Positions 31,798 to 43,292 of a stretch of DNA of 64,000 nucleotides are shown here, one piece after another (position 1 is the first letter of the stretch; each line of letters starts with the position of its first letter). Source of the DNA: Symsagittifera roscoffensis (taxonomy: Eukaryota > Xenacoelomorpha > Acoela > Convolutidae); the NCBI RefSeq assembly GCF_963678635.1, contig NC_087066.1, forward strand, positions 47,529,129 through 47,593,128, read 5' to 3'. The translations under genes were made by a program, and so were the position numbers. Below the pieces are notes generated by a model that saw only the letters and a program-made list of their open reading frames with translations, was not told the DNA's origin and made no database searches.

Positions 31798-34690
31798 ATG
31801 TATATTCTAAAGATTTTTCCATTTCAACACCTTCTTTTTCTCAATTTTTCCGAACAAAACCAAAAACCCTCTCCTCTTACAGGACCCCAAGATTTATTAA
31901 TAACACACTACGATTGTGAAGAAAACGAACGAAAAACACTACACAAATATGCTTTAAATCCATAAACACAATGTTAATCCGAACCACAAGCTATAGAAAC
32001 CACAAATGTAATAGCTACACTATACTCATAAGCCCGAGCAACAAAACTGTGACAGGATATAAATTTACAGCAACATTTTCCGAAAAGAAAGTACATTGTT
32101 CACAAGTTTCAAACGGAAATAAAAATAGACTAGACCATGAATCTTTCTACCAAAGTAACATCGAAAGATGATTACATCTCAGCCCTCAAGACTGTAAAAA
32201 CGAACTAAAGCGACTGAACCTAACACCAAACATAGTCACAAACAGAAAACTTGTGAACTTTCAAGTTTTCCCAGACGTAGCACATCAAGCCGAACTTGAA
32301 AAACTCGATAGAGCACACGGACGATTAACATACGATCTTCATGATAAAAATTGGATACCACACATTGGAATAAATAATTCCTCAAGTTGCAAAGCAGACA
32401 CAAAATTATAAGATATCAAGAAATAATGTTTTTTGATTGGAAAATACAACTCGAAAAAGTACAACTTACCCGCGACTTAAAAGAAGCTACAATTCTTTAC
32501 CAAGGAATTAGACTCCCTTGCAGAAACGACCAAGGATATTGCGATCCTACAACACGCACACAAGCAACCATTGTATGGTTTCCCGAAGAAGCCTGTACAG
32601 TTTTTCAAGTAGCAAAGATAAACGCTAGAATGATTAAATTTCACCAAAATTATTTTATTGAATCAATTCTATATGAAGATATAAACCCTGACCAGATCAG
32701 AACCATAAATCATCAATTCAGAGACATCCACAATATAGAAAATAAATTAACACGATTTCAAATATACCCAGAAACAGAACTTGCATGTAAATATAACAAT
32801 CCAATTTACCAAACACAATATTCAGAAATTCTTGTCGAATACCAAAATGGTTTCGAAATGAATACAGTAAACTTAATCGTACACTCTATGGCCACATCTC
32901 GCTCATTCACTGATGAAAATTCCTACGTTTCAGTAAAAATTCAGAAAAACGCAGGACGAATCGGTGGAAAATTAAAACCACAAGACACAGAAAGTACACG
33001 ATTACAAGAACTATCACTTATGAACAGCACACATTTCGGCAAAATCCACTAAGACATACACTTAGACAAGAAATTAGACTACACAATAAGCAGAATTATT
33101 CAAGAAATGTTATTACCGAACTAGAAACACTATATTAACTATGTGAACTTGAAAGAACACAAATTTTACTGTCACTAGCACTAGCAGTTCTAAAAATACC
33201 ATATGCAGGATATTTACTATCCGGAAATAGATCAAACTTCCTTGATTATGAAGGAAACATTTTATGGTATTACACTTGTACCAAAAAAGTATCACCTTTA
33301 TACGTTTTTGAAGAAAAACGATGTTATAAAAGAAACCCAATATTCTACAAAAATAAAGTATATTTTGTTGATAAACTTTCAAGAAGAATTTAATTTTGGG
33401 ATACAGCAGTCCCATGTGGAGCAAAAAATAGCCACAATGTTGTACAATTAAATCCCGACGAAGATAAATACTACCTACTCACACCATATCCAACACTAAT
33501 GCCACCACTAAACAAGTTTTCACCTGAAAGTATTAGAGCTATTGCCCGTAACCCGAATATCGATTTACAACCGATTGGCATCTTTTCAAAACCAGACATA
33601 CAATACCACATAAGTACACAACAATTTCAAGAACTACTTACAAAAATGGACACTATACAACGACAATCAATAGATCAAAACTTACGTAAGCTTGCAGAAA
33701 CAGCAGGATTTACAGATACTTACGCACAAGATTACAGCGGATATTTTGAAGATATTAAAGATTATAGTTATTTAAACGACAAAACATATCGACCGCAAGA
33801 TATATCACCAATCAATATTTTTAGTTTTGTAAATTTCAAAAACGAACTTTTATTCTTTCTAGGATGGCCCTATTACATCTTAGAAAGATTGACTATATTA
33901 TACTTAATGTTTAATTTTATTTGATTTATTTTCTATTTATTAAAAGGAATTTATAACACATGCGCAATCCACACAAAAGTAAATAGACAAGCAAGCATAG
34001 CAAGCATACTTTTTGCAGGAGTTTTTGGAATATTTTCCACATCCATGATTAAAATACTTTTAGATGCACAAATAAAACAATACAATACAAAATTGTCAAC
34101 TACACCAGACACATATGACGAATCACAACATAACACAAACACATTACCCAAAGCACCACAACTACCAAGTTTAAATCGAAACCATCCATTATCACTAGTA
34201 CCACGAAATTTTAGAAATCTGGCACCCGTAAATATTGCAAATTCAAGGACAAATCACATACAAAGCCCAATTCACCACATTGTAACAGAACAACCTCAAA
34301 ACGACGATACATATGAACAAATAACCGAACAGCCACATACAACAAGTTTTCAATCTCAAAACAATCTTTTTTTAGCCCACGATGAGCCGACAAATTTGAT
34401 CCCTTCGCCGTTCAATTTCCCATCCAGCCAATCTCCAAAACCCAATTCCCATCATCCCACTTTTTGCTTTCCCGTCACTTGAATCACTCCATTTTAACAC
34501 ATCATCCCGCACGGATTCTGACGCTAACTCAGATATCACAGTTTTTAATACAATTTCCAAATTTAATAATTCAGACATAGAAACCCCCAGACGAATTCGC
34601 AAACTCCGAACCCAGCACATCAACATTTTCTCCACATTCACTCCCAATCCCAAATTGATTTCCCCTCTACCAACTCTCGTATTTCCCAAG
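31798..34690 (+). pseudogene. Envelope-like glycoprotein region, broken
   Basis: ATG at 31,798 opens a hydrophobic leader, followed by LLITHYDCEEN. The frame then breaks several times. Longest piece 32,387-33,052 includes GIRLPCRNDQGYCDP and TIVWFPEEACTVFQV, a Cys/Trp pattern like glycoproteins of chuvirus-type (Monjiviricetes) agents and the env of some arthropod LTR elements; this is pattern memory, not a search. 33,499-33,924 leads into a hydrophobic span (33,840-33,925) cut by TGA at 33,922-33,924; a second hydrophobic span lies near 33,990-34,060, then a polar tail (to about 34,480). It is a dead relic. Confidence 0.5.
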
Positions 34691-35022
34691 TAACCCTAAA
34701 ATACTCCCCCTTTACCAATAAACGATCCAACAACAATTCTCCAGAAACCACGCAAATCTCATCTGAACTAAATAACTTGATAACACTACAACAACAAATA
34801 CAACACCCTCACACCCTAACCATTCACCAATTATCGTCAACCGTAAAATCATCAAACCCACCAATTTCTACACCTTCTTCGGATTATACCCCTTCTTTAG
34901 CCCAATCCTCAACATCACCCCAATCATCATCCACTAGTAACCGCGCATATAGAACATTCAAAAGAAAATCACCCGTTCCCCTCCAAACCCGTAATAGCCC
35001 GCGATTATGTAAATTACCCTAA
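34690..35022 (+). pseudogene. Ser/Pro/Thr-rich ORF after the env-like region
   Basis: Open 34,777-35,022. Low complexity (Ser, Pro, Gln, Thr) ending in basic AYRTFKRKSPVPLQTRNSPR. It could be the cytoplasmic tail of the envelope in a shifted frame. Confidence 0.35.
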
Positions 35023-35039
35023 TCATACTAATATTCCCG

Positions 35040-35524
35040 AATTTCTCCAAATTTCCTCACCCTTCTTTCCCCCAATATGCCATTAGTCACTCCAACCCTC
35101 ACACTGAACAACCCTACTACGTCGATGAGCATGTACTAATCCCCACACTCCATTGGACATCATTTTATCATTTCTCAAACTCACTTTGTATACCACTAAT
35201 TAACACACCTCACGAAATAGAAAAAGCAAAAACGACCTTTTTAGACTAACTACACCACTAACACCTAGACAGTTTACGCATGTAGGATATAAAAAACTAT
35301 TGAAAATTTTCACAGCATCCCGAGCAAATGAATACTCCTTCGAATACTATGACCACAATATCATCAGACCTAACCAAGATCAATTCCTCGACGAAGATAA
35401 GTTTGCTAACCCGCAACTAACCAAAATTTTTTTCATACGAACACCCTACATCTTTACACTAAGCTCAATGGATAAAAAACACGACCACATCATTTCCAAA
35501 GCACTAACCGACATCCAAGCTTAG
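35040..35524 (+). pseudogene. Unassigned ORF downstream of env (first)
   Basis: Pieces around 35,090-35,250 and 35,300-35,524 (SFEYYDHNIIRPNQDQFLDE). Composition is protein-like (aromatic, acidic) unlike the spacer upstream. No domain recognised. A stop at about 35,248 and a frame change separate the parts. Confidence 0.3.
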
Positions 35525-35758
35525 GAATCATTTTACGATAAATTTGAAACCTTTTCACTAACTTTCTATTATCAAGTTCACACTACATCAAGTTCACACG
35601 ACATCAAGTTGAGAACTAAGCAAACCCATACTTACAAATATAATAGATTCATTCAAAATCATTTTTATTTACACACACCATCACGACAACCTCACCATCG
35701 TTTTCATTTTATTAATTCAAAGTAAACTTCACCATTTCTCTTAAATTTCACCTACTGC

Positions 35759-36139
35759 ATGAAAAATACTAAATTCCAAGGCATCCTCCAAAATTACGAC
35801 CCAATAACCCAAATGTATATAATTTGTCCACTCAGCAAGACATTTAATGTAGAAGGATCCCAACCCCTCATTGTCCCGCATGAATATATTCAACCTGTAG
35901 AAATTCCAATGTTAGAATTCATTCACAATACTAAATACAACCACAAGCTTCTTAACCTCATCCAACACACCAATCACGAGTTTTCCATTGGCACTGAAGA
36001 ACTAAACACCATCAAGGCAATTCAATTGCATTGGCCACTGCTTGAAACTAAAATTATCATTCACATATTAGCAAAATTACTAACAACATCAGACGCAATA
36101 CACGATATCTTCCCTCATGGCTTCTTCTCCGATGACTAG
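35759..36139 (+). CDS. Unassigned 126-aa ORF at the 3' end of the gypsy element
   Basis: An uninterrupted ORF begins ATG 35,759 and ends TAG at 36,137-36,139. It reads MKNTKFQGILQNYDPITQMY, then IVPHEYIQPVEIPML and an acidic end GFFSDD. It is the only ORF of this element of this size with balanced composition and no break. No signal peptide, membrane span or known domain. The GTAAGT immediately after the stop is a strong donor. Extra ORFs downstream of env are unusual in this group. Confidence 0.45.
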   Translation: MKNTKFQGILQNYDPITQMYIICPLSKTFNVEGSQPLIVPHEYIQPVEIPMLEFIHNTKYNHKLLNLIQHTNHEFSIGTEELNTIKAIQLHWPLLETKIIIHILAKLLTTSDAIHDIFPHGFFSDD

Positions 36140-36224
36140 GTAAGTGTGAATTAAATTATTTAACACTAATAAATTCAAAACAAACTAACCATTTCTTTTT
36201 AAATGTTTTTCCTTAACTCTTTAG
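36140..36224 (+). promoter_or_regulatory. Possible 3' intron (donor right after stop)
   Basis: GACTAG|GTAAGTGTG gives a consensus donor at 36,140; a pyrimidine-rich TTTCCTTAACTCTTTAG acceptor ends at 36,224. The intervening ~85 bases would be an intron at the start of the 3' UTR, or the donor is used to join other exons. Confidence 0.35.
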
Positions 36225-37900
36225 ATTACCATCATCTTCAAACAGAAAACAAAAATAAAAATTTCGAGCTCTTTTATAAATTATAAACTCTTATCAACAA
36301 ACCGCAATATATGATGCAATAAAATTTCTTCTCCACAGTAGTAAATTAATTCCCCAATGTAGTAAATCTAAATACAATGAAAATAATTTAATAATTTCAA
36401 TCCCCACATAGCAGTAAATTTAAAATTTTCAACAGTAAATCTATACAAATGCCAGCAGTACTAACCTCTTCAAGAATCAATTCACTCGCACACCAATCAT
36501 ATCCACACTCGCACAGCTCGCCCAAGACGAATTGTTTAAATTAATTATTTCAAGTTTTAACTTTCACTAATAACAACTCGAACTAGTGATAACCTGTTTC
36601 AAAACTTCTTTTAACCCGGTTGGAAAGGACTTATATAATAATCTCAACTAACTAACGCAGCTTACTAAACACCATAAACTACAAACTAACAGCTTGACTA
36701 AGAAAAGAAAACCCACGGTACCCAAACCGGATTAAACCAGCTTAAAGAACCGATAATTTATTCTTTTGAAGACTATTGATAAGTTTAAAAAAGAAAGCAT
36801 AAAACACCAAAAAATCAGAAGACAAACCCAAACCAAACAATTGGATTTTTAAGAAAAAGACAAAACCAAAACAACAAAAGGAAAAACTCACTAACAAACA
36901 CGACATCAAAAAGTTAACACAAAGCAGGACCCCACTGAAAAACCAGCATGAAATCATACCTTCACTCCTGGCCTAACCCACCAGAAGAGGACGACGTCCT
37001 GAGCATGCTTAATAGCCGGCCTAACCCACCGTGCTAGAACACACGCTTTGTGACACACTCCTTATTTTTGATAAGAGGTACTCAAGTGTGAGTAACTCTT
37101 TTAAAATAACTGAACTAATAATAAAAGCCTTTGCGATAAAAACTAATAAGAAATCATAACTAAAAAGAAGAACTAACTAAACATTTAATTAAGAAAATTA
37201 TATATTGTAGTAATATAGATTATACACAATCACGAAGACGAGCATCAAGCAGCTAAGACGACCTCACTCTACACAAACCACAGAATGGCTGAACAGAACC
37301 GATATGCCGCTCACAACCACAACTCAACGGATTTGAAGTACAACTTGACTCCGAAGTAAAGGACTTCATTGAAACAGACCCTTGACCACCTCGATGTTCA
37401 AGTATACGTACAGATCCGAGTTACAGGGCATTCCCTCCAAACTCGCGCCTCACGCCATTCGCAATCCAGATCAAAACACAGTTCTCCACACCGATCAAGA
37501 ACAGACGATCATAACTAACCATTTGGAAATCAGATTGATTTTGTTGACGGTCTCAGTCATCGTTGAATGACAAAACAACCTCAATGATTCCAGCTTGATG
37601 AAGTTCATACCTCCAAGGACAGAATGAAAATTGTGCTCGCGAAATACAAACGATCATCATCCATCCTCCATTACAGAAAGAAGTAAAGAGAACAAAAACT
37701 CTGTAAATCCCGGATGGGTGGAACCTGATCCAAACTATATATTATTATTGTTTATAAATTAGATATTTTATTTCTATAAAATATTAAAGACTAACCAATC
37801 ACACTCCATCTAACTAACAATCTACTTATTTGTAAGTGCTGAAATTACTTGCAATTTCAGCACCAGAGCACATTGAATTTAACTTACAACTTAGTTACCT
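36225..37900 (+). other. Probable 3' non-coding / LTR-like end of the gypsy element
   Basis: No ORF. A TATA-like TTATATAATAATCTC lies at about 36,630-36,645 with a following CAACTAACTAACG, and TGTGACACACTCC at about 37,050 could be part of a terminal repeat. No second copy is found in the window, so an LTR cannot be proven. Confidence 0.3.
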
Positions 37901-37909
37901 TTTCCAAGA

Positions 37910-38090
37910 GACCGACTCGTAATAAAACCAGTATACTCTAGATCCATTGAGACTAAGAGATATAAGAGTAAGATTAAGATCGCTATTAGACTAAGAAGTT
38001 GCACGAATCTATCCGGCCAAAAATAAGACAGCGCGACGAGCAGACGGTGTACCCTATCTGAAATTACTCTATGAGTTAGAGATCCATCCC
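37910..38090 (-). repeat. Dispersed repeat, inverted relative to 63 kb copies
   Basis: The reverse complement of this block matches 63,110-63,255 and 63,455-63,605: shared CTAAGAAGTTG.ACGAATCTATCCGGCC and AGACGGTGTACC stretches. See the 63 kb entry. Confidence 0.8.
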
Positions 38091-38099
38091 AACTCACTG

Positions 38100-40500
38100 A
38101 GCTCTAAATATGGAATATAAATGATTTTCTGACTTCTTTTTTGCTAGTTATTGTAAAATATGAAAATATCAGGAGGAAAAATTTCTGTGGCTTTTTAAGC
38201 CCCCCCCCCACACACATTTCAAATTTTGGTGTGTTTACGTGTGGTTATGGCTCAACGTGTGATGTTACGATGTAAAGTATAAAAAATAGATCGGTTCACA
38301 ATAGTAAGTTTGTTCACCATGCAAAATTTCAAGTTTGTTCACCATACAAAATTTCATTAAAGGATGAGACGGTTAAAATAGTTTTTCGTAACTGAAGTTT
38401 AAATATGGGGGCAAAATGGAAAAGAGCCAGCTTCTTTAACAAGTTAATAAACAAAAAAGTTTAATAAACAAAAAAAATGTTTATTCAATTTTGTTTTTGA
38501 AAAATTCAATCCTCACGCTATCAGAGTTGCACTATACATGTTTGATTCGAATCAATGATTTTTCAACGTGGTTTCAATCACAACAGAATGCTGTCGCAAC
38601 TCAATTCAACCAGTGCAGACAAAGTTTTTGTTACGGTAGAGCTCGTTTCCTCTTACTGCCTGAAAGGCGTCTAAATTCGAAGTTTAATGAGAGTAATTGA
38701 CTTGATCAGGTGAAGTGCCTATAAATATATTTTCTAGCTGACTGTTGCAAACCACTTTGAGACTTCTACAGAAAACATACAAGTGGTCTGCCGTTCAAGC
38801 TTTTCTCATATACTTGTATTGGTATCATTGATTTTGCGTTAAAAATTAAGACTCAACTGCAAAGGTCGGGCGATCCCTCTTCGTGTTCAGAACAACGTTA
38901 TTGAACATTATTCTTCTATTGATTCAGCGTTCTAAAAAGAGTCTCGAAAAAATTTAGACTCCATATCTATGCTGTTTTTGTCTAAGTCTTATACCTTTTT
39001 TTTTCATTGAAACAAACTTGACCCAATAATTTTTTCGGTAAAAACGTACGTCCAGTAACAAAAGGTGTTGTTTTAATTTATAAGAAAAACACCACACCGT
39101 GATCAAATCGGATGCATGTTTTAAAAACTCAAGCTGGTTTTTCTTCAGCAAAACATCAGCAAACTTATTTGGTTTTTATTTTATTTTTGTAACCAGAAAG
39201 TCATCAATGACTCAAAATACATCAATGAACAAAAAACTAAGCTATTTTCGAAACTTTTGTCAAAGATCTGTATTTTTGTTTAACTCGGGGAGCTGAAACA
39301 TGAGCTCTGGGATGGAAATAGCATCCAGAACTGATAATTGATCGATGCAAGATTTTTCCAGAGAAAATTTATGAGAGCAAAAAAGATTCAGTTTCCACTC
39401 TCAACCGCACTTCTATTTTAAACGTATAATCATCATAGCATTTGCTTAAACCAGATTAAGTTTAGAAAAAAAAACGTGCGAGGTTTGAAAAATTCAAATT
39501 GTTGTCAAGTTTGAAAAAAAAAAACAGATGCTCTGGGCTTAGAATAAAATAATCAGGCAACAATCGTTCACCAAAATTATTTTAAGCAAATAAGGGAAGC
39601 TTCAAAAAAATGTGACGACAAGATTGAAACTTGGAGCGCTTTGAAAGATCATTTGCCCTAATTAATTAGCTGTTGCGTATAAGAGAACACTTTTTTCAAA
39701 CATACTTTTTGGCAATTTACCCAGGTAGCAAAAAATCATCCAATGTGAATAAACTCACAAGCTTTACACCATACTTTGCATCAGAAACTATGACTTGAGA
39801 TGGAAGAAAATGTAAGCTGATCTTATAACACAGAACGACAAAAAACTATACTGTTTTAAAAACTATACTTTTGAATTTTTCAGTCGAAAAGTTTCGTAGG
39901 TTGTCGAGCGAAAGGAAATCAAGAAATTCAGTTTTTTGAAGTCATAAATAACCAGAAAAGCACATTTATAACTTTGTTCGACGTCAAATACACTTTTCTA
40001 GAGATTTTCATGCTTTCTCGTATAAAAAATGGAAAGAACTGAAAGCGATATATCAGTCGACTTCTTATATTCATTTTAGGATACTTGTATGTTTTTTTTC
40101 TGACGCAAAAAACCTGAACTCAGTTTCTACCCCTTGTTCGCCATTGGAACAAATCGAAGTACCCTTCTACATTTTCTTTTACGTGGGATACCGCGAAGTG
40201 TAACTCTCATAAACCAAAATGTGAATAATCGAGTGAGAATCTGGATTTTTAGAAGAAGAAAGATTCTACTCGACTAACAACCAACGATTCTTACATATCT
40301 ATATAAAAGAATGATTTGTCGCGAATCGCAAAGGAGCTATCAGTAGGCCTGAACAGTCCTGTCGAGGATAGTCCATTTGTATTATCTCCCCAAAATCCAG
40401 ACTGAGTTATTTTGTTGAGCGAAGCTCTTTTTTGCTACTTGAACTTTCACGTGGTAATACTATTGCAGCCGAAATTGGTCAGGCTGTGGTAGAACTGAAG
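38100..40500. other. Gene-free stretch
   Basis: AT-rich, with only short chance ORFs. A poly-C run lies at 38,201-38,210. No family, repeat or RNA gene was recognised here. Confidence 0.5.
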
Positions 40501-40539
40501 CTAGAGGTCAAGTGAGAGCTCGTCCTCACATCGTATCAT

Positions 40540-40610
40540 TGCCATGGCATGGGATCGAATACACGATCTTACGATTTCAAAATGAACGCCTCACCACTAT
40601 GCTAAGTACC
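40540..40610 (-). repeat. tRNA-like sequence
   Basis: Minus strand: TAGCATAGTGGTGAGGCG (good A box), an anticodon-arm-like stretch, then GTGTATTCGATCCCATGCC (good B box with a CGTG/CATG T-stem). The acceptor stem pairs poorly, so a tRNA-derived SINE head is more likely than a tRNA gene. Confidence 0.5.
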
Positions 40611-40926
40611 ATCAAGCTTTCTATAATTTGTACAATTCCAGGCTACTGCAAGCGCATTACCACTTTTCCCTCAAGTCAAGGCAAAAACCTATGAATAATA
40701 ACAAAGGGAGCTCATTGTCTCAGACTTGCTCGATTTTGGTATAAGGTTTTTTCTTTTTAACTTTTTTCCTTGCTCTTCCTTTTCTTCCCATATCTTCAGT
40801 TTTTTGGGCTGATTGGTCCCGAGCCGAGATTTTTCACCTAATTTGAAGCAAGATTTAAGCGGTTTGAGCGGTTTTTTTAGACAATTGCGCTCAAAGTCTT
40901 GCTTCAAAATGAGCGGTTTTTGAACA

Positions 40927-41000
40927 GTTTATCTAAAAAAACCGCTCAAAAACCGCGCGAAGTTTGAGCGGTTTTTGAGCGTTTTTTTTTTTAGATAAAC
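40927..41000. repeat. Long inverted repeat (hairpin)
   Basis: GTTTATCTAAAAAAACCGCT on the left faces its reverse complement ending TTTTAGATAAAC on the right; the inner 13 bases GCTCAAAAACCGC (40,944-40,956) and GCGGTTTTTGAGC (40,968-40,980) pair perfectly around an 11-base loop. Related GAGCGGTTTTT motifs lie just upstream (40,860-40,920). Confidence 0.8.
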
Positions 41001-41159
41001 GGATCAAAAAACGCTGTTATAACTTTCAGCTTTCGTGTCAAGTTTTTGCAAAGTCCAAAGCTTCATATCTAATTTTTCTCTCGAATAGTTGTTTCTCTAG
41101 CAGTCTCAATTCTCTAGCAGTTCGAGGCCCACCATGATCCGTGCTCGTTGCTTGAGGGT

Positions 41160-41280
41160 TAGGCAACATTACCCAGCCCAGAAAAAGTAACTTAAAAAAT
41201 AACATGTATTTCTTTAGCAGGAGCACAACAGCGGTTCGCCGTTTGATGAGCTGTGCAGCTCGAATGTTGGTCCTTTCCCT
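41160..41280. repeat. Dispersed repeat end with GAGCTGTGCAGCTC palindrome
   Basis: GGCAACATTACC...CAGCGGTTCGCCG...GAGCTGTGCAGCTC...TTGGTCC is found again, inverted, at 42,477-42,560 and partly at 62,848-62,955. Confidence 0.65.
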
Positions 41281-42235
41281 CGTGAAGAAATAGTCTTAAA
41301 AAATGCTTCAGCGACATTTTCCAGTGAGACCTTTGAATATGTTGGCCAACTTCATGCTGTAGGTCTCTAAAGCCATTTTACATAAATCTGATTCTTATTC
41401 CTCTCCCTTCGTGCCTACCTTCTTCATTGAAAGCTTGGTAGTTTGGATGGTCTCCCTGGTCTCTTTTATTCTCTGTTCTTTGTTGAATTTCCGCTTCTGG
41501 GCAATCCTTCTATCACATACATGCTTGATTCATCTGAAAATTCTAGGAGCGGTTCAAAAGCTGCGTCTTTTGGTTTCGCCTTTTTGACAGCGATGATTTT
41601 TCTCCACCAGCTTCCGTGCCCCAATGACGTTACATTTGTGGGATGAAGTCGATACTTTTCTGAAGCAAATGTTTTGCCATCATGTTGCTGTTTACGCATT
41701 TGTACATCGTCGTTCTCATCTTCGAATTACGTTCTTTTTCAGTTTTTTGTTGTGACTCCCTCAGCGGTTGGCTGGTAAATCTTTGCTTGAACTTCACGTC
41801 ATATCTGAAAGTTCCTCCCCTCCTCAGGTTTGATGTGGAAGTGTCGCTTTTTCGTTGGAATGCGCCTTTCGATGTGGTTATTGCGCGTTTCATCTTGCGT
41901 TTCAATCGTCACATTTTTTCCCTCAATTTATTCGTTGGCGTTGTTTGTCTTTGTCTTTGTCTTTTCATAAAATTTGTGCACTCGAATTGATTTTCTCATC
42001 TCTCTCTTTCTTAGTCCTTCATCAACCTTTTATCTAATAAGTAATTCAGTTCTTTCTTCAGTTCTGAACTGTTGTTGCTCAGGTTTTTAACCACTCTTTT
42101 GATATCTTTTTTCGCTCCACTTTTTCATTTGAGGTTCCGTTGTGCTTCTAATAGCTCAAGAACTTGGCACGTTCCTTGTCTCCGGAATTAAATTTTTGCT
42201 TTTTGACAAATGAGCCTTCCCGGGTTGACGTCCAT
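41281..42235. other. Region with open minus-strand stretches, unassigned
   Basis: Minus-strand frames are open at 41,466-41,699 and 41,630-41,905 (Lys/Arg-rich) and overlap in different frames. Composition could be an old retroelement gag on the same strand as the relics at 44-46 kb. No motif supports a call. Confidence 0.25.
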
Positions 42236-42740
42236 AGAAGAAAAATGCTTGCCATACAGTTTCATACATGAAGTCTATAGAAAAAATGCTTATCATACAA
42301 AATTCATACAAAAGTTAAGTGTTTTGAAAAAATTTTAATGAACATTTTTGGTCTATTTGCCTCTTTTGAAGCTTTCTGGTCATTGAAAAAAAGAATTAAA
42401 ATTTTCGATAAAAAATGCTTATCATACAATTTTCATGTAGGAAAATTAACTTTAAGATCATTTATCCACGCGGGATAGGACCAACATACGAGCTGTACAG
42501 CTCATCACGGCGAACCGCTGTTGTGCCGCTGCTTAAGAACTACATGCAATTTTTTCGGTATATAAGACAATCATTTTGTCACAGAATGTTTTTTTTCAAA
42601 TATTACCAAAAAACGGGTCTGAGTAACTTTAAGTAGATTTAAATAATTATATCTAAAATAGAGGGCACTTTGACAATCAAATACATAATTTTTTTTTTCG
42701 GTCGGAAAAATGCCTATCATGTAGTTTTCATAGTGAGGTA
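42236..42740. repeat. Spaced short repeats and a second GAGCTGTACAGCTC end
   Basis: AAAATGCTTATCATACA or close variants occur near 42,243, 42,285, 42,411 and 42,704. The dispersed-repeat end with GAGCTGTACAGCTC is at 42,490-42,503, inverted relative to 41,250. Confidence 0.6.
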
Positions 42741-43292
42741 AAAAATTTTTAATCCCTTTTTTTAGTTGCAAGCTTGATTTTCCGCTCAAAAATAAATTTT
42801 TGGAAAAAAATTTTGCAAGCAAAGTTTGACTTTTTGTGCTTACAACGTAGTCCAGAATGAGTTTTTCACCCAAAAAACCCAACAATCACAACAAAATTGT
42901 TTTTTTTTTAAAAAAACACTTACTATTTTTTTTGTTTTATTTGCTAAGATTAAAAAAATTTGTATGAAAACGCTCCTTTTTTTCTCAACTACCAAAATAA
43001 TTTAACTGAAAATTATCTAGCCTTATAAAAAAGTTACATATTTGCTGTATAATTCCATCTGTAATTCCATCATTCCATAATATCTGATTACACCTTTTTG
43101 AAGTCTATTGAACAATCGGTAATTTGAAAAATATTATAGGTAACTTCTAATGAAAGAACATTTATTTCGTAAGTTCTAGGGAATAGAAAAACGATGGAGT
43201 GCTCACTAGTTATCTCCAAAACATGTTATTTGAAATAAATAAGAACAGATTATAATATACAGAATCAACGATTTTTATGCAACATCCATTGT

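Larger units (their letters stand above)
22190..36140 (+). mobile_element. Gypsy-type element with envelope-like region (Metaviridae-like), decayed
   Basis: Order: gag, protease, RT, RNase H, integrase, pol tail, spacer, P/S/T-rich ORF, envelope-like region, further ORFs. This is the order of envelope-bearing Ty3/gypsy elements. About 14 kb, larger than usual for the group. Every gene is broken by stops or frameshifts, but many catalytic residues survive, so decay is moderate. No matching pair of LTRs was identified in the window; the 5' side belongs to the chimeric repeat, so the 5' LTR is missing or not recognised. Confidence 0.8.

Noticed and set aside
36225-37900. Firm 3' LTR of the plus-strand gypsy element
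   Set aside because: No second copy in the window and no clear ends; recorded only as LTR-like.
41466-41905. Two Lys/Arg-rich minus-strand frames as a gene
   Set aside because: They overlap in different frames and show no domain; kept only as an unassigned region.
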